The notes below the pieces were generated by a model. It was not told the origin of the DNA. It saw nothing but the letters and a program-made list of their open reading frames with translations, and did not search any database. This document shows, in pieces, positions 9,559 through 18,527 of a stretch of DNA of 64,000 nucleotides (positions are counted from its first letter, which is position 1; each line of letters starts with the position of its first letter). Position numbers and translations under genes: made by a program. The stretch lies in contig NZ_VJZR01000001.1 in assembly GCF_007097365.1 (NCBI RefSeq), forward strand, positions 186,001 through 250,000, given 5' to 3'. The DNA comes from Flavobacterium franklandianum. GTDB taxonomy: Bacteria; Bacteroidota; Bacteroidia; Flavobacteriales; Flavobacteriaceae.

Positions 9559-11022
9559 TTGGGATTATATAAAAATCTTTTCAAACAAACTGCCATTTAC
9601 GGACTCGCAACGGTTTTGCCCAGAATGTTGAGTTTTTTATTGGTACGATTATACACAGGCGTTTTACCTACATCTGATTATGGAGAAGTTTCGATTCTAT
9701 TGTCTTGGATGGTTTTTTTCAACGTGATTTTGTCTTATGGAATGGAAACGGCCTTTTTTCGTTTTTATAATTCCGAAACTGACAAGCAAAATGTAATTGC
9801 TACATCTACTATTTCGATATTTTGGTCCACCATTTTTTTTCTTTTTGGAGCCTTAATTTTTAGAGATTCATTAGCTGCTTATGCAAATGTTGAAGTGCAA
9901 TTTATTACGTATTCAATTTGGATTTTAGCACTTGATGCTTTGGTTATTATTCCGTTTTCAAAACTCAGAGCCAATCAACGGCCTATGAAGTATGCTGCCA
10001 TCAAGATAGGAAACGTGATGGTCAACTTGATTCTCAACATTTTCTTTTTGGTTTATTTACCGCAATTGGCAGCGGATAATCCCCATTCGTTTATGGATAA
10101 TCTATATGTTGAACACTCTGAAATAGCCTATATTTTTATTGCCAATTTACTAGCGAGTTTACTCACATTGGTCGTTCTTTCGCCCAATTATTTCAATTTA
10201 GATAGAAGATTCGATAAACTTCTGTGGAAAAAAATGATGAAATACGGCTTGCCAATTCTTGTCGCCGGAATCGCCTTTGCAGTCAATGAACATTTCGATA
10301 AAATTCTTTTAGGCTACTTGCTTCCAGAAAATATTGCCAAATCCGAAGTCGGAGCTTATTCTGCCTGTTACAAACTCGGATTGTTTATGGTTTTGTTTGC
10401 CACCGCTTTTCGTTTGGGAATTGAACCTTTCTTTTTCAGTCATTCAACTAGCAAAAATGCGCCGCAGACATATGCTGTCATTACAAAATATTTCGTCATA
10501 TTGGGTTCGTTAATTCTGTTAGGAGTCATTGTTTTTGCCGATATATTGAAGTTCCTTTTGCTCGACAACAAATCCTATTGGCAAGCGATGAAAGTCGTGC
10601 CCTTAATCATTTTGGCCAATTTCTGTCTAGGAATTTACAACAATCTTTCGGTTTGGTACAAACTCACCGATAAAACTCAAATAGGTGCTTATATTTCGAT
10701 TGTTGGTGCCATTTTAACTTTGGTTTTAAACTATCTTTTAATTCCAAAATACAGCTATTACGGGTCGGCAATTGCTACTATTGTCGCTTACGGAAGTATG
10801 ATGATTATTTCTTATGTTCTAGGAAACAAATATTATCCAATTCCTTATGATATGGAGAAAATAGGCGGTTATATGGGCTTGTCCATCTTGTTTTCTATTA
10901 TTTCTTTCTATGGATTTAGAGAAAATTATTTCGTTGGAATCCCATTATTAATTGGGTTTATGTATTTTATATATTACAATGAAAAACAAACCATATTGGG
11001 CATCCTAAAAAGGAAAAAATAA
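9559..11022 (+). CDS. Polysaccharide/lipid-linked oligosaccharide flippase
   Basis: Integral membrane transporter of the MOP/Wzx-like superfamily, 487 residues with about 12-14 hydrophobic helices spread over the full length. The N-terminus LYKNLFKQTAIYGLATVLPRMLSF is the usual start of this group, which fixes TTG at 9559 as the start because the first ATG lies inside helix 1. It is expected to move a lipid-linked sugar precursor across the inner membrane. The nearby sugar nucleotidyltransferase (11755) fits a surface-polysaccharide role. No glycosyltransferases are adjacent. Confidence 0.88.
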   Translation: MGLYKNLFKQTAIYGLATVLPRMLSFLLVRLYTGVLPTSDYGEVSILLSWMVFFNVILSYGMETAFFRFYNSETDKQNVIATSTISIFWSTIFFLFGALIFRDSLAAYANVEVQFITYSIWILALDALVIIPFSKLRANQRPMKYAAIKIGNVMVNLILNIFFLVYLPQLAADNPHSFMDNLYVEHSEIAYIFIANLLASLLTLVVLSPNYFNLDRRFDKLLWKKMMKYGLPILVAGIAFAVNEHFDKILLGYLLPENIAKSEVGAYSACYKLGLFMVLFATAFRLGIEPFFFSHSTSKNAPQTYAVITKYFVILGSLILLGVIVFADILKFLLLDNKSYWQAMKVVPLIILANFCLGIYNNLSVWYKLTDKTQIGAYISIVGAILTLVLNYLLIPKYSYYGSAIATIVAYGSMMIISYVLGNKYYPIPYDMEKIGGYMGLSILFSIISFYGFRENYFVGIPLLIGFMYFIYYNEKQTILGILKRKK

Positions 11023-11050
11023 ACATTGACAATTTACGGACAAAGGGCAC

Positions 11051-11070
11051 GGACAAGTCGCGACTTGTCC
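11051..11070. repeat. 20-bp perfect palindrome upstream of dut
   Basis: GGACAAGTCGCGACTTGTCC is a perfect palindrome in the 72-base gap between the flippase and dut. It resembles a dispersed intergenic repeat and could form a hairpin in the dut 5' UTR. Confidence 0.7.
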
Positions 11071-11094
11071 CTACGTATCCTCAAAATAAATAAA

Positions 11095-11529
11095 ATGAAA
11101 ATAAAGATCATCAACAAATCGCAACACGACTTGCCTAATTACGAAACCATCGCCTCGGCAGGAATGGATTTGCGTGCCAATTTATCCGAATCCATAACCT
11201 TGAAACCCTTAGAAAGAACCATCGTAAAAACAGGACTTTTCATCGAATTACCTATTGGTTATGAAGCGCAAGTGCGACCAAGAAGTGGTTTGGCAGCCAA
11301 AAAAGGAATCACAGTTCTTAATTCGCCAGGAACTGTAGATGCCGATTATCGTGGAGAAATTGGAGTGATTTTGGTCAATTTATCCAATGAAGTTTTCGTT
11401 GTCGAAAACGGGGAACGCATTGCCCAACTCATTATAGCGAAACACGAAAGAGCCGAATGGATTGAAGTTCAAGAATTATCAGAAACTTCACGAGGAGAAG
11501 GCGGTTTTGGAAGTACAGGAGTGAAGTAA
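11095..11529 (+). CDS. dut: dUTP diphosphatase
   Basis: Hydrolyses dUTP to dUMP and PPi, preventing uracil incorporation and supplying dUMP for dTTP synthesis; works as a trimer. All five motifs are visible: [31 protein letters not shown] with the catalytic Asp, RIAQLI, and the C-terminal P-loop-like [10 protein letters not shown]. The reading frame extends upstream to 11026, but that part lies in a palindromic intergenic repeat. The ATG at 11095 ([18 protein letters not shown]) gives the normal length of 144 residues, so I choose it. Confidence 0.95.
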   Translation: MKIKIINKSQHDLPNYETIASAGMDLRANLSESITLKPLERTIVKTGLFIELPIGYEAQVRPRSGLAAKKGITVLNSPGTVDADYRGEIGVILVNLSNEVFVVENGERIAQLIIAKHERAEWIEVQELSETSRGEGGFGSTGVK

Positions 11530-11534
11530 GTATT

Positions 11535-11754
11535 CAGTGTTCAGTCACAGTTAGCAGATAAATACTCAGATAAACAATTAGAAAATCCGTGGAAATCGGT
11601 TCAATCCGTTTAATCTGTGGCAAAAAAATTATCAATAACACCTCCTATAACTTTGCGAAAACTTTCGTAAACTTTGCGGTTAAAAAGAATAAATTAATAA
11701 GAGGATGAGATTGCTTTGCCACGTGCCTCGCAACTCCTCGCAATGACAAAACAA
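11535..11754. repeat. Stack of three short intergenic repeat types
   Basis: The gap between dut and the nucleotidyltransferase holds three repeat types side by side. About 11580-11625 carries the ATCCGTGGAAATC / AATCTGTGGC type. About 11650-11686 carries the ACTTTGCG type ending ACTTTGCGGTTAAAA, seen again at 47857-47872. About 11697-11750 carries AAGAGGATGAGATTGCTTT ... CTCGCAATGACAAA, seen again inverted at 18467-18515. No gene was recognised. Confidence 0.6.
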
Positions 11755-12765
11755 ATGAAAATAATAGTACCAATGGCTGGACGAGGTTCCAGACTAAGAC
11801 CACACACATTAACAATCCCGAAACCTCTAATTCCTATCGCTGGAAAACCAATCGTACACCGTTTGGTCGAAGATATTGCAGGAGTTTTGAATCAAGATAT
11901 CGAAGAAGTTGCTTTTATCATTCACGAAAGTTTTGGCAAAAAAGTAGAAGAAGATTTAATCGCCATTGCCGAAAAATTAGGCTCAAAAGGAACTATTTAT
12001 TACCAAAATGAAGCATTGGGAACAGGTCACGCCATTATGTGTGCCAAAGATTCTTTGAGCGGACCAGCTGTTATTGCGTATGCCGATACTTTGATTCGAG
12101 CCGATTTCGATTTAGATCAAAATGCCGATAGTGTGATTTGGGTAAAAAAAGTAGATAAACCAGAAGCTTTTGGTGTAGTTAATTTGAACGAAGCCAATCA
12201 AATTATTGAATTGGTCGAAAAACCAAAGGAGTTTGTTTCGGATCTTGCCGTTATCGGGATTTATTATTTCAAAGATGTTGCGGTTCTAAAAGATGAACTT
12301 CAATATGTTTTGGATAATAATATAATCAACGGTGGCGAATACCAAATTAATGACGGAATCAAACAAATGATGGCTAAAGGTATGATTTTTGTACCCGGAG
12401 AAGTCGCCGAGTGGATGGATTGCGGCAACAAAGACGTTACGGTTGAAACCAATTCCAGAATGTTGGGATTTTTACATAATGATGGCGAACATTTGGTAGA
12501 TTATGATGTAAAACTAGAGAATTCAACCATCATTCCACCTTGTTATATTGGCAAAGATGTAGTTTTGATTAACGCAACGGTTGGTCCAAATGTATCTTTA
12601 GGAGATGGATGTCACGTTGTTGATAGTTCTATAAAAAACAGTCTGGTGCAAACGCATTCGCATATCAAAAACGCTAATTTAGACAACGCAATGATTGGAA
12701 GTCACGCTAGTTTTGATGGTAATTTTACCAGCATTAGCATTGGAGATTATTCGGTGTTGGAATAA
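11755..12765 (+). CDS. Sugar-phosphate nucleotidyltransferase
   Basis: Transfers a nucleoside monophosphate from NTP to a sugar-1-phosphate, making an activated sugar. The 336-residue protein has an N-terminal nucleotidyltransferase domain with the signature MAGRGSRLRPHT, KPLIPIAGKP and the metal-binding ADTLIRADFD region (about residues 107-118). A C-terminal left-handed beta-helix made of hexapeptide-like repeats (about 255-336) follows. The frame runs upstream to 11716, but those codons come from an intergenic repeat; MKIIVPMAG at 11755 is the natural start. Exact sugar and nucleotide are not determinable here. Confidence 0.88.
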   Translation: MKIIVPMAGRGSRLRPHTLTIPKPLIPIAGKPIVHRLVEDIAGVLNQDIEEVAFIIHESFGKKVEEDLIAIAEKLGSKGTIYYQNEALGTGHAIMCAKDSLSGPAVIAYADTLIRADFDLDQNADSVIWVKKVDKPEAFGVVNLNEANQIIELVEKPKEFVSDLAVIGIYYFKDVAVLKDELQYVLDNNIINGGEYQINDGIKQMMAKGMIFVPGEVAEWMDCGNKDVTVETNSRMLGFLHNDGEHLVDYDVKLENSTIIPPCYIGKDVVLINATVGPNVSLGDGCHVVDSSIKNSLVQTHSHIKNANLDNAMIGSHASFDGNFTSISIGDYSVLE

Positions 12766-12786
12766 TTCTTGTCATTAATAATTTTA

Positions 12787-12919
12787 AATTGCCTCCAGCT
12801 TTAGCTGGAGTAAAATGAATAAATGTTTAATTGGGCTTTAGCCAAAATTAATTTTATTTTGGCCAAAGCCATTGAAAGCTATCTTTATTTTATTCCTCTA
12901 GCTAAAGCTGGAGGCAATT
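12787..12919. repeat. Nested palindromic element (REP/BIME-like)
   Basis: Outer arms AATTGCCTCCAGCTTTAGCT (12787-12806) and its exact complement (12900-12919) enclose a second pair, GGCTTTAGCCAAAAT and ATTTTGGCCAAAGCC, with one mismatch. Each arm contains its own small palindrome (CCAGCTTTAGCTGG). This is the layout of a bacterial interspersed mosaic element of the kind mobilised by REP-associated tyrosine transposases; none is seen in the window. Confidence 0.8.
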
Positions 12920-12962
12920 AAAAAGTTGTCAAATCTAGGCTAACAAATCTCAATTTGCATAA

Positions 12963-14312
12963 ATGAAAAAAACGGTTTCATTCTTTTTATTCTTGGTTTT
13001 GCTTTGCAATTCAGCTTTGCTATTGGCGCAAGCCGAACCAGAATCTATTGTGCCTGAAACCGACAAATTTCAAGATTATTTTTACGAATCCTTAAAGCAA
13101 AAAGGAATCGAAAATTACGATAAAGCCATTACAGCATTGGAATATTGTTTGAAATTAAAACCCAATGATGCCGTAGTTTATTCGGAAATGGGAAAGAATT
13201 ATTTTGGGCTAAAAAATTATGAACAAAGCTATTCTTCCTATGAAAAAGCGGCACAAATAGATCCGAAAAACAAATGGTATTGGGCAGGAATGTATGAGGT
13301 AAGTTATCAAACCAAGAATTATAATCAAGCCATACTCTCAGTTAATAAATTAATTGAGTTTGACAAAATTTATCAAGACGATTTGGTTTCACTTTACATG
13401 TACACGCAACAATTTGACAAAGCACTCGTTTTAATTGAAGAGTTGAATGAAAAGGTTGGAAAATCGGATCGACGTGAAATGTATAAAACGCAAATTTTGG
13501 CACAAGGGAAATTCCAAAATGCCGAAGTGAATATTTTGATTGAAAAAATCAATAAAAACCCAAAAGAGGAGTCCAATTATGTTGCTTTATTAAAGCTATA
13601 TTCTGAGAATAATGAAGCTCAAAAAGCATCCGAAATAACAAAAAAACTAGAATTGGAAATTCCAGATTCAGACTGGGCTCAACTGGGATTTTTTCAATTT
13701 TATTTAAACCAAAACGAAGCTCAGAAAGCTATAAATGCAATGAATGTAGTTTTGGCAAGTTCCCAAATAGAGGCTAAAATTAAACGGCGTGTTCTGAATG
13801 AATTTTTGAATTTTGTTAATAAAAATCCGCAATATTCCCCAGATTTGGAGAAAGCAATGGCTTTTTTTGACAAAGATCCAGATGTAAATGTTGCCAAAGA
13901 AATAGGGAAATATTATTACAGTAAAAAGCAATGGGACAAAGCCATTTCCTATTATCAATTATCATTAAAAAATAATTCGGGATCAGACATCGAAACCAAT
14001 ATGCTCTTGCTTCAGTCGTATGTCGAAACCAAACAATTTGAGATGGTGTCAAAAAAATCGGCATCTTTGGTAGAAATTTATCCTACACAGCCTCAGTTTT
14101 ATTACTTTTCTGGTTTGGCAAACAATCAATTGAAGCAATTCAAAAAAGCAATAGATATGCTAGAAATGGGAATGGATTATGTGGTCGATGATTTACAATT
14201 AGAAATTAATTTCAACCTGCAATTGGGCGAGGCCTTCAACGGTTTGGGAGATTTCAAGAAAAAAGAACAGTATTTTACTAAAGCCAATCAATTATTAAAA
14301 GCCAAAAAATAA
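12963..14312 (+). CDS. Tetratricopeptide repeat protein, exported
   Basis: A 449-residue exported scaffold protein. A signal peptide (about 1-22, ending LLLAQ) is followed by TPR units; the clearest are about 38-71 (NYDKAITALEYCLKLKPNDA), 72-105 (NYEQSYSSYEKAAQIDP), and about 320-352 and 375-410 near the C-terminus. TPR units mediate protein contacts; no enzyme motif is present. It sits 8 bases upstream of the DUF4292 lipoprotein and near an EnvC-like gene, a conserved Flavobacterium grouping that suggests an envelope role. Confidence 0.85.
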   Translation: MKKTVSFFLFLVLLCNSALLLAQAEPESIVPETDKFQDYFYESLKQKGIENYDKAITALEYCLKLKPNDAVVYSEMGKNYFGLKNYEQSYSSYEKAAQIDPKNKWYWAGMYEVSYQTKNYNQAILSVNKLIEFDKIYQDDLVSLYMYTQQFDKALVLIEELNEKVGKSDRREMYKTQILAQGKFQNAEVNILIEKINKNPKEESNYVALLKLYSENNEAQKASEITKKLELEIPDSDWAQLGFFQFYLNQNEAQKAINAMNVVLASSQIEAKIKRRVLNEFLNFVNKNPQYSPDLEKAMAFFDKDPDVNVAKEIGKYYYSKKQWDKAISYYQLSLKNNSGSDIETNMLLLQSYVETKQFEMVSKKSASLVEIYPTQPQFYYFSGLANNQLKQFKKAIDMLEMGMDYVVDDLQLEINFNLQLGEAFNGLGDFKKKEQYFTKANQLLKAKK

Positions 14313-14320
14313 GAAATAAA

Positions 14321-15118
14321 ATGAATAAATTTTCAAAAAACACAAGACTTCTTTTTTTGGTTAGCTTCATCAGCTCATTGGTGCTAGTTTCGTGTAAATC
14401 CAAAACAGCAGTGGCCGATGTGTCTAAAAATGAAAACCGAAAGAGTGTCAATAAAATCATTGAAAACTACTACAACAATAAAAATGAGTTTTCGACATTA
14501 TATATAAAAGCGAGTGTTCAATATGCTACTGAGAAACAAAATCAGAATGTTACAGCCGAAATTAAACTCAAAAAAGACGAACAGATATTGATAAGCATTC
14601 GGTTTTTGGGAATTACAATGGCCAAAGCTTCGATTACACCAACCAAAGTAAGTTATTACGAAAAAATAAAAGGAACTTATTATGAAGGCGATTTCAGCGC
14701 ATTAAGTCAATTGTTAGGAACCGATTTAGACTTCAATAAGGTGCAAAATATGCTGTTGGGAAGAGCCATTGACAATTTGAAAGAAGGGAAATATACAGAA
14801 ACATTTACCGATCAAGTGTATAGATTGGACGAAGAATCTGATGGAAACACTAAGAAATCGTTCTATATTGATGGAAATAATTTCTCGATAAACAAAGAGG
14901 AAATTATACAAACAAAAGAGGAAAGAATGATTCAAGTTGTGTATTCTAACAAAAAAGAATTCAAAGAAATGACCTTGCCTTTGACACTAAATATCGACAG
15001 TTATCAAAAGCAAGGTAAAACGGAAATAAACTTAGAATACAACAACGTAACCTTTAATGAAGAACTTTCTTTTCCTTATAGTGTTCCAAATGATTACAAA
15101 AGAATTATAATTAAGTAA
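14321..15118 (+). CDS. DUF4292 family lipoprotein
   Basis: Exported 265-residue protein with a lipobox (SLVLVSC, Cys at about residue 25), so it is probably anchored to a membrane facing the periplasm. The body is beta-strand rich with a pattern like LolA/LolB-type lipoprotein carriers (long amphipathic strands such as QILISIRFLGITMAKASITP). The DUF4292 assignment rests on this pattern and on the TPR - DUF4292 - EnvC gene order. The function is not established. Confidence 0.75.
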   Translation: MNKFSKNTRLLFLVSFISSLVLVSCKSKTAVADVSKNENRKSVNKIIENYYNNKNEFSTLYIKASVQYATEKQNQNVTAEIKLKKDEQILISIRFLGITMAKASITPTKVSYYEKIKGTYYEGDFSALSQLLGTDLDFNKVQNMLLGRAIDNLKEGKYTETFTDQVYRLDEESDGNTKKSFYIDGNNFSINKEEIIQTKEERMIQVVYSNKKEFKEMTLPLTLNIDSYQKQGKTEINLEYNNVTFNEELSFPYSVPNDYKRIIIK

Positions 15119-15122
15119 ATTT
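15115..15122 (+). promoter_or_regulatory. Promoter -7 box before envC-like gene
   Basis: TAAATTTG fits TAnnTTTG, overlaps the stop codon of the upstream gene and lies 19 bases before the next start, giving a very short leader. It may supplement read-through transcription. Confidence 0.4.
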
Positions 15123-15140
15123 GCACAAACTTATTTTACT

Positions 15141-16448
15141 ATGCCAAAATTTCTCCTAAGCCTAATATTAATTTTTATGACTTCATTGATGTGGAGTCAA
15201 GAATCCCAGCAAGAAAAATTAGAAAAACGAAAAGCTCAAATACAACAAGAAATTAGAGATAACGAAAGGTTGTTGCTATCGGTAAAGAAAAAAGAAAAAT
15301 CGGCGGTAAGCGTTGTTATTGTTCAAACCAATAAAATAAAGCTGAAAGAAAAACTGATCAATACTACCGAAAAGCAAGCTAGGTTGTTGAGCAACGATAT
15401 TTATATTAATCAATTAAAAATAAATAAGTTAAATCGGGAACTAGTTGTTCTCAAAGAAGATTATTCAAAGATGATTGTAAAGTCGTATAAAAGCCGTTCT
15501 GAACAAAGCCGAGCGATGTTTATCTTGTCCTCTAATAGTTTTTTGCAAGCTTATAAAAGAGCACAGTATATGAAACAATATACAGGCTACAGAAAAATGC
15601 AGGGTGTTGAAATTAAATCAAAATCAGATGAGCTTACGGATTACAATGAAAAATTAGGCGTTCAAAAATCAGCCAAACAAAAACTGATTCAAGAAAACGA
15701 AAAAGAAAGATTATCACTGCTAAAAGCAAAGCAAGAGCAAGATAAACTGGTCAAATTAATTAAAAAAGACAAGAATAAAATTGCCACTGACATCAAGAAA
15801 AAACAACAAGAGGCAAGAGCAATCGACAGACAAATTGATCGTATAATTCGAGAAGCTATAGCCGAAGCCAATAGAAAAGCAGCTCTAGAAAAAGCGATGA
15901 GAAAAGCGGAAGCCGAAGCAAAAGCTGGAGATACCAAAGAAGAAATTAAAACACGAGCTAAAGCCATTGTATCTTCAGCACCTGCAGTGTCGTCTTCAAA
16001 AATTGTGTTAACCCCTGAAGAAAAAATATTAGCCGATAATTTCAAATCTAACAGAGGGAAATTGCCTTGGCCGGTAGAAAAAGGCTTTGTTTCATTGCCT
16101 TATGGAGATCAGCAGCACCCACAATTTCCCACCTTGAGAGTTCATAATAGCGGGGTCGAAATCACAACCGAATCAGGATCTACTGCAAGAGCCGTATTTG
16201 CAGGGGAAGTAACGAGTGTTATGGTTTTATCTCCAGTAAATAAAGCCGTAATGATACAACACGGGGACTATTTTACGGTGTATCAAAATTTGAGTTCGGT
16301 AAATGTAAGTAAAGGAGATAAAGTCAATATCAAGCAAAGTATTGGAAAAGTAAGAACCAATGGCGAAACGGGAAGAACTGTCCTAAAGTTCACCATTTCT
16401 CAGAATACAACCTATAATAATCCAGCCAGTTGGTTGTATAATATGTAA
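15141..16448 (+). CDS. EnvC-like murein hydrolase activator (degenerate LytM)
   Basis: A 435-residue exported protein: signal peptide (about 1-19, ending LMWSQ), long coiled coil (about 20-265, Lys/Glu/Gln-rich, with a hinge near 120-145), then a C-terminal LytM/M23 fold (about 310-435). The LytM metal ligands are replaced: the usual HxGxD motif reads HNSGVE and the HxH near the end reads VYQNL. The domain therefore probably cannot hydrolyse peptidoglycan. As in E. coli EnvC, such proteins activate N-acetylmuramoyl-L-alanine amidases during division. The gene ends at a bidirectional terminator. Confidence 0.87.
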   Translation: MPKFLLSLILIFMTSLMWSQESQQEKLEKRKAQIQQEIRDNERLLLSVKKKEKSAVSVVIVQTNKIKLKEKLINTTEKQARLLSNDIYINQLKINKLNRELVVLKEDYSKMIVKSYKSRSEQSRAMFILSSNSFLQAYKRAQYMKQYTGYRKMQGVEIKSKSDELTDYNEKLGVQKSAKQKLIQENEKERLSLLKAKQEQDKLVKLIKKDKNKIATDIKKKQQEARAIDRQIDRIIREAIAEANRKAALEKAMRKAEAEAKAGDTKEEIKTRAKAIVSSAPAVSSSKIVLTPEEKILADNFKSNRGKLPWPVEKGFVSLPYGDQQHPQFPTLRVHNSGVEITTESGSTARAVFAGEVTSVMVLSPVNKAVMIQHGDYFTVYQNLSSVNVSKGDKVNIKQSIGKVRTNGETGRTVLKFTISQNTTYNNPASWLYNM

Positions 16449-16470
16449 TAGAAAAATAAAGTACACATAA

Positions 16471-16510
16471 AAACAGCGCCATTTTATTTTTAAAATGGCG
16501 CTGTTTTTTT
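16471..16510. terminator. Bidirectional terminator
   Basis: Perfect 16-bp stem AAACAGCGCCATTTTA / TAAAATGGCGCTGTTT with a TTTT loop, T-run on the plus strand and A-run on the other side. It lies between convergent genes. Confidence 0.92.
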
Positions 16511-16526
16511 ATACGAATAAAACTAA

Positions 16527-17498
16527 CTATTGTTGCTGTTGCTGCTGTTGACGTAGTTGTAACTGGAGTTGATATTCTAAAAGATCAAGCTGTCTTTGCA
16601 CATCATCAGAAATTTTTTGAAGTTTTACATGGTTTACTTCTTCAAACTGTCTTCCATCTTCATATCCTATCGAAACGCTAACCGAAAGCGTTTGTTTAGC
16701 AAATCCTTTGAAAGTTCCTTTTACAGGACTACATTCATTAAAATCCCGACCAACCGAAAGTTTGACATGATTGTCCATTGTCCATACATTATTGGTTGGA
16801 TCTATGCCTAGCCAGCCTTGTGACGGAGTGTAAAATTCTACCCAAGCATGAGTTGCTCCTTCTCCTCTAAATCCAACTGAATTTGGACAAATATAACCAC
16901 TTACATATCTCGAAGGAATTCCAGCAGTGCGCAAAAATTGCAACAGAACGTGTGCAAAATCTTGACAAACTCCTTTTTTGTGAACTAATATTTCATCAAC
17001 GGTAGTTTCAATATTTGTAATTCCTTTGGTATACGTAAAGTTTTTAAAGATATATTCACTGCATTTTTGAGCAATTTCTATCACAGAAATGTTAGCTGCA
17101 TTTATTTTTTTTAAATAGGAATCTATTTTCTTTTGATTTGTAATGACCTCTGGACTACAAAGTCGAAGCAAAGAGCTGTTGTTACCTTTTTCTAATTCTA
17201 AATCTTGCACTTTGGTAGTATCTATTTCAGGAATTCTGAGCGAATGATTGACCCGAACTAACATTTGAGATTCGATAATCATCTCTTTGTGTGGTTCCAA
17301 AATATTGAAATTACCAACACTATTGCCGTAAAAATCTTTTGAGATTTCGAGATTGGGATTAGTGGTTATCAAAAGCTGATGTTGTAAGACCTCTTGATTA
17401 TCAAAATTGTGTGGAAACAAACGAATCTCGTTGATGCTCTCTTTGATAGGCCAATTGTATTGGTATTTTGTGATATGAACTATTTTGAATGTAGCCAT
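16527..17498 (-). CDS. Transglutaminase-like protease family protein with polyQ tail
   Basis: A 323-residue cytosolic protein (no signal peptide) with an N-terminal beta-sandwich (about 1-95, bacterial transglutaminase-like N-terminal type) and a transglutaminase-like core. The triad is intact: Cys178 in GVCQDFAH, His217 in GATHAWVEFY, Asp233 in GIDPTNN. Such domains act as proteases/amidases or transamidases. The C-terminus is unusual: a Leu/Gln helix ends in seven consecutive glutamines. It is last in an operon with alpha-E and ATP-grasp genes, 4 bases after the alpha-E stop. Known families have this conserved trio, and a role in making or trimming a peptide-like product is inferred. Confidence 0.88.
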   Translation of the reverse strand: MATFKIVHITKYQYNWPIKESINEIRLFPHNFDNQEVLQHQLLITTNPNLEISKDFYGNSVGNFNILEPHKEMIIESQMLVRVNHSLRIPEIDTTKVQDLELEKGNNSSLLRLCSPEVITNQKKIDSYLKKINAANISVIEIAQKCSEYIFKNFTYTKGITNIETTVDEILVHKKGVCQDFAHVLLQFLRTAGIPSRYVSGYICPNSVGFRGEGATHAWVEFYTPSQGWLGIDPTNNVWTMDNHVKLSVGRDFNECSPVKGTFKGFAKQTLSVSVSIGYEDGRQFEEVNHVKLQKISDDVQRQLDLLEYQLQLQLRQQQQQQQ

Positions 17499-17502
17499 TT
17501 TT

Positions 17503-18456
17503 TTAGGTATATGAAAAGAATAATTTAGAAAAATCAGTCGAAAACTGAACCAATTGTGTCTTAGTGTCGTTTAAAACATCTTCTAACTGTTGGTTTGTTA
17601 AGTTGTGATAATCGGTATATTTAACCATGCTTTTCAGCCTACCAAATTGATTTTGAAGTGTTCTAGATTCAGGTGAAATATTATCTATACACAAGTATTC
17701 TAAATATTTATCGATTAATTCTAAAGTGTACATTACGGAATGTGAAAAATCTTTATTGAAAACCACATGCTGAACGATTTTTCGATTGTGAGATATGTTA
17801 CTATAACTTTTTAAATATTGTTCATAACCAGAAAGCGACAATAACAAACGTCTCCAATACAATAAATCTTCTTCGCCATCCAGGTTATAATTAATGGGTT
17901 TATAGTAAGCTTGTGTCATCGAAATGGTTTGTAAACAGCGTTCTATGTTTTTTCCAACACTTGAAAAGCACCACCCTAAGCCTCTTGGCATAGTGACATG
18001 AAGGATTCCGTTATACAACAAAAGATCATTTTTGAGTTTGGTAATGATCCCTACCGCCTCATAAGTTTCTAATTTTCGAGGCAATTCAGGCGAATTCATA
18101 TAATGATACAGAGAGTTTATGTGTTCCCAAAGCTCTTTAGTAATTTTGTCTTGCGAACCTCTGGCATTTTCGCGAGCTTTCCGAACTAAGTTTTTAACAG
18201 AATCAACATTATGATTGTCACAAATAATGTATTTCAAAACAAAATTCGAATCATATTGCGATTCAATAATTTGATTTTTAGTCAAATCAGTATAATATTC
18301 TAATAACGGTCTGTATCCCTGAGAATCATTCATTTCTTTGTCGAATGACAAGATATAAAAGGTATTAAGAGTTAGCAACATGCCATCTGTTCTTTCCATA
18401 TATCTGTTGAGCCAAAACATTCCGTCTGCAACTCGGCTGAGCATATTTGTTTTCAT
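17503..18456 (-). CDS. Alpha-E domain protein (COG2307)
   Basis: All-helical protein of about 317 residues of the alpha-E family. It starts with the conserved MLSRVADGMFWLNRYMERTDG and has the conserved middle with PRGLGWCFSSVGKNIERCLQT. The function is unproven; the family nearly always neighbours a circularly permuted ATP-grasp and a transglutaminase. The frame extends to 18468, but the extra codons come from the repeat at 18467-18515, so ATG 18456 is preferred. A 59-base repeat-bearing gap separates it from the ATP-grasp gene. Confidence 0.85.
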   Translation of the reverse strand: MKTNMLSRVADGMFWLNRYMERTDGMLLTLNTFYILSFDKEMNDSQGYRPLLEYYTDLTKNQIIESQYDSNFVLKYIICDNHNVDSVKNLVRKARENARGSQDKITKELWEHINSLYHYMNSPELPRKLETYEAVGIITKLKNDLLLYNGILHVTMPRGLGWCFSSVGKNIERCLQTISMTQAYYKPINYNLDGEEDLLYWRRLLLSLSGYEQYLKSYSNISHNRKIVQHVVFNKDFSHSVMYTLELIDKYLEYLCIDNISPESRTLQNQFGRLKSMVKYTDYHNLTNQQLEDVLNDTKTQLVQFSTDFSKLFFSYT

Positions 18457-18466
18457 TTTATTTGTC

Positions 18467-18515
18467 ATTGCGAGGTACGACCTGTCCGCCGCGGCGAAAG
18501 TAATCTCAACCTCTT
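18467..18515 (-). repeat. CTCGCAATGACAAA-type intergenic repeat
   Basis: Read on the minus strand, it runs from AAGAGGTTGAGATTACTTTC to CTCGCAATGACAAA. The same outer blocks occur on the plus strand at about 11697-11750. In both places the CTCGCAATGACAAA end abuts a start codon. The centre (GTCCGCCGCGGCG) differs between copies. Confidence 0.65.
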
Positions 18516-18527
18516 GTTAATTCAATT

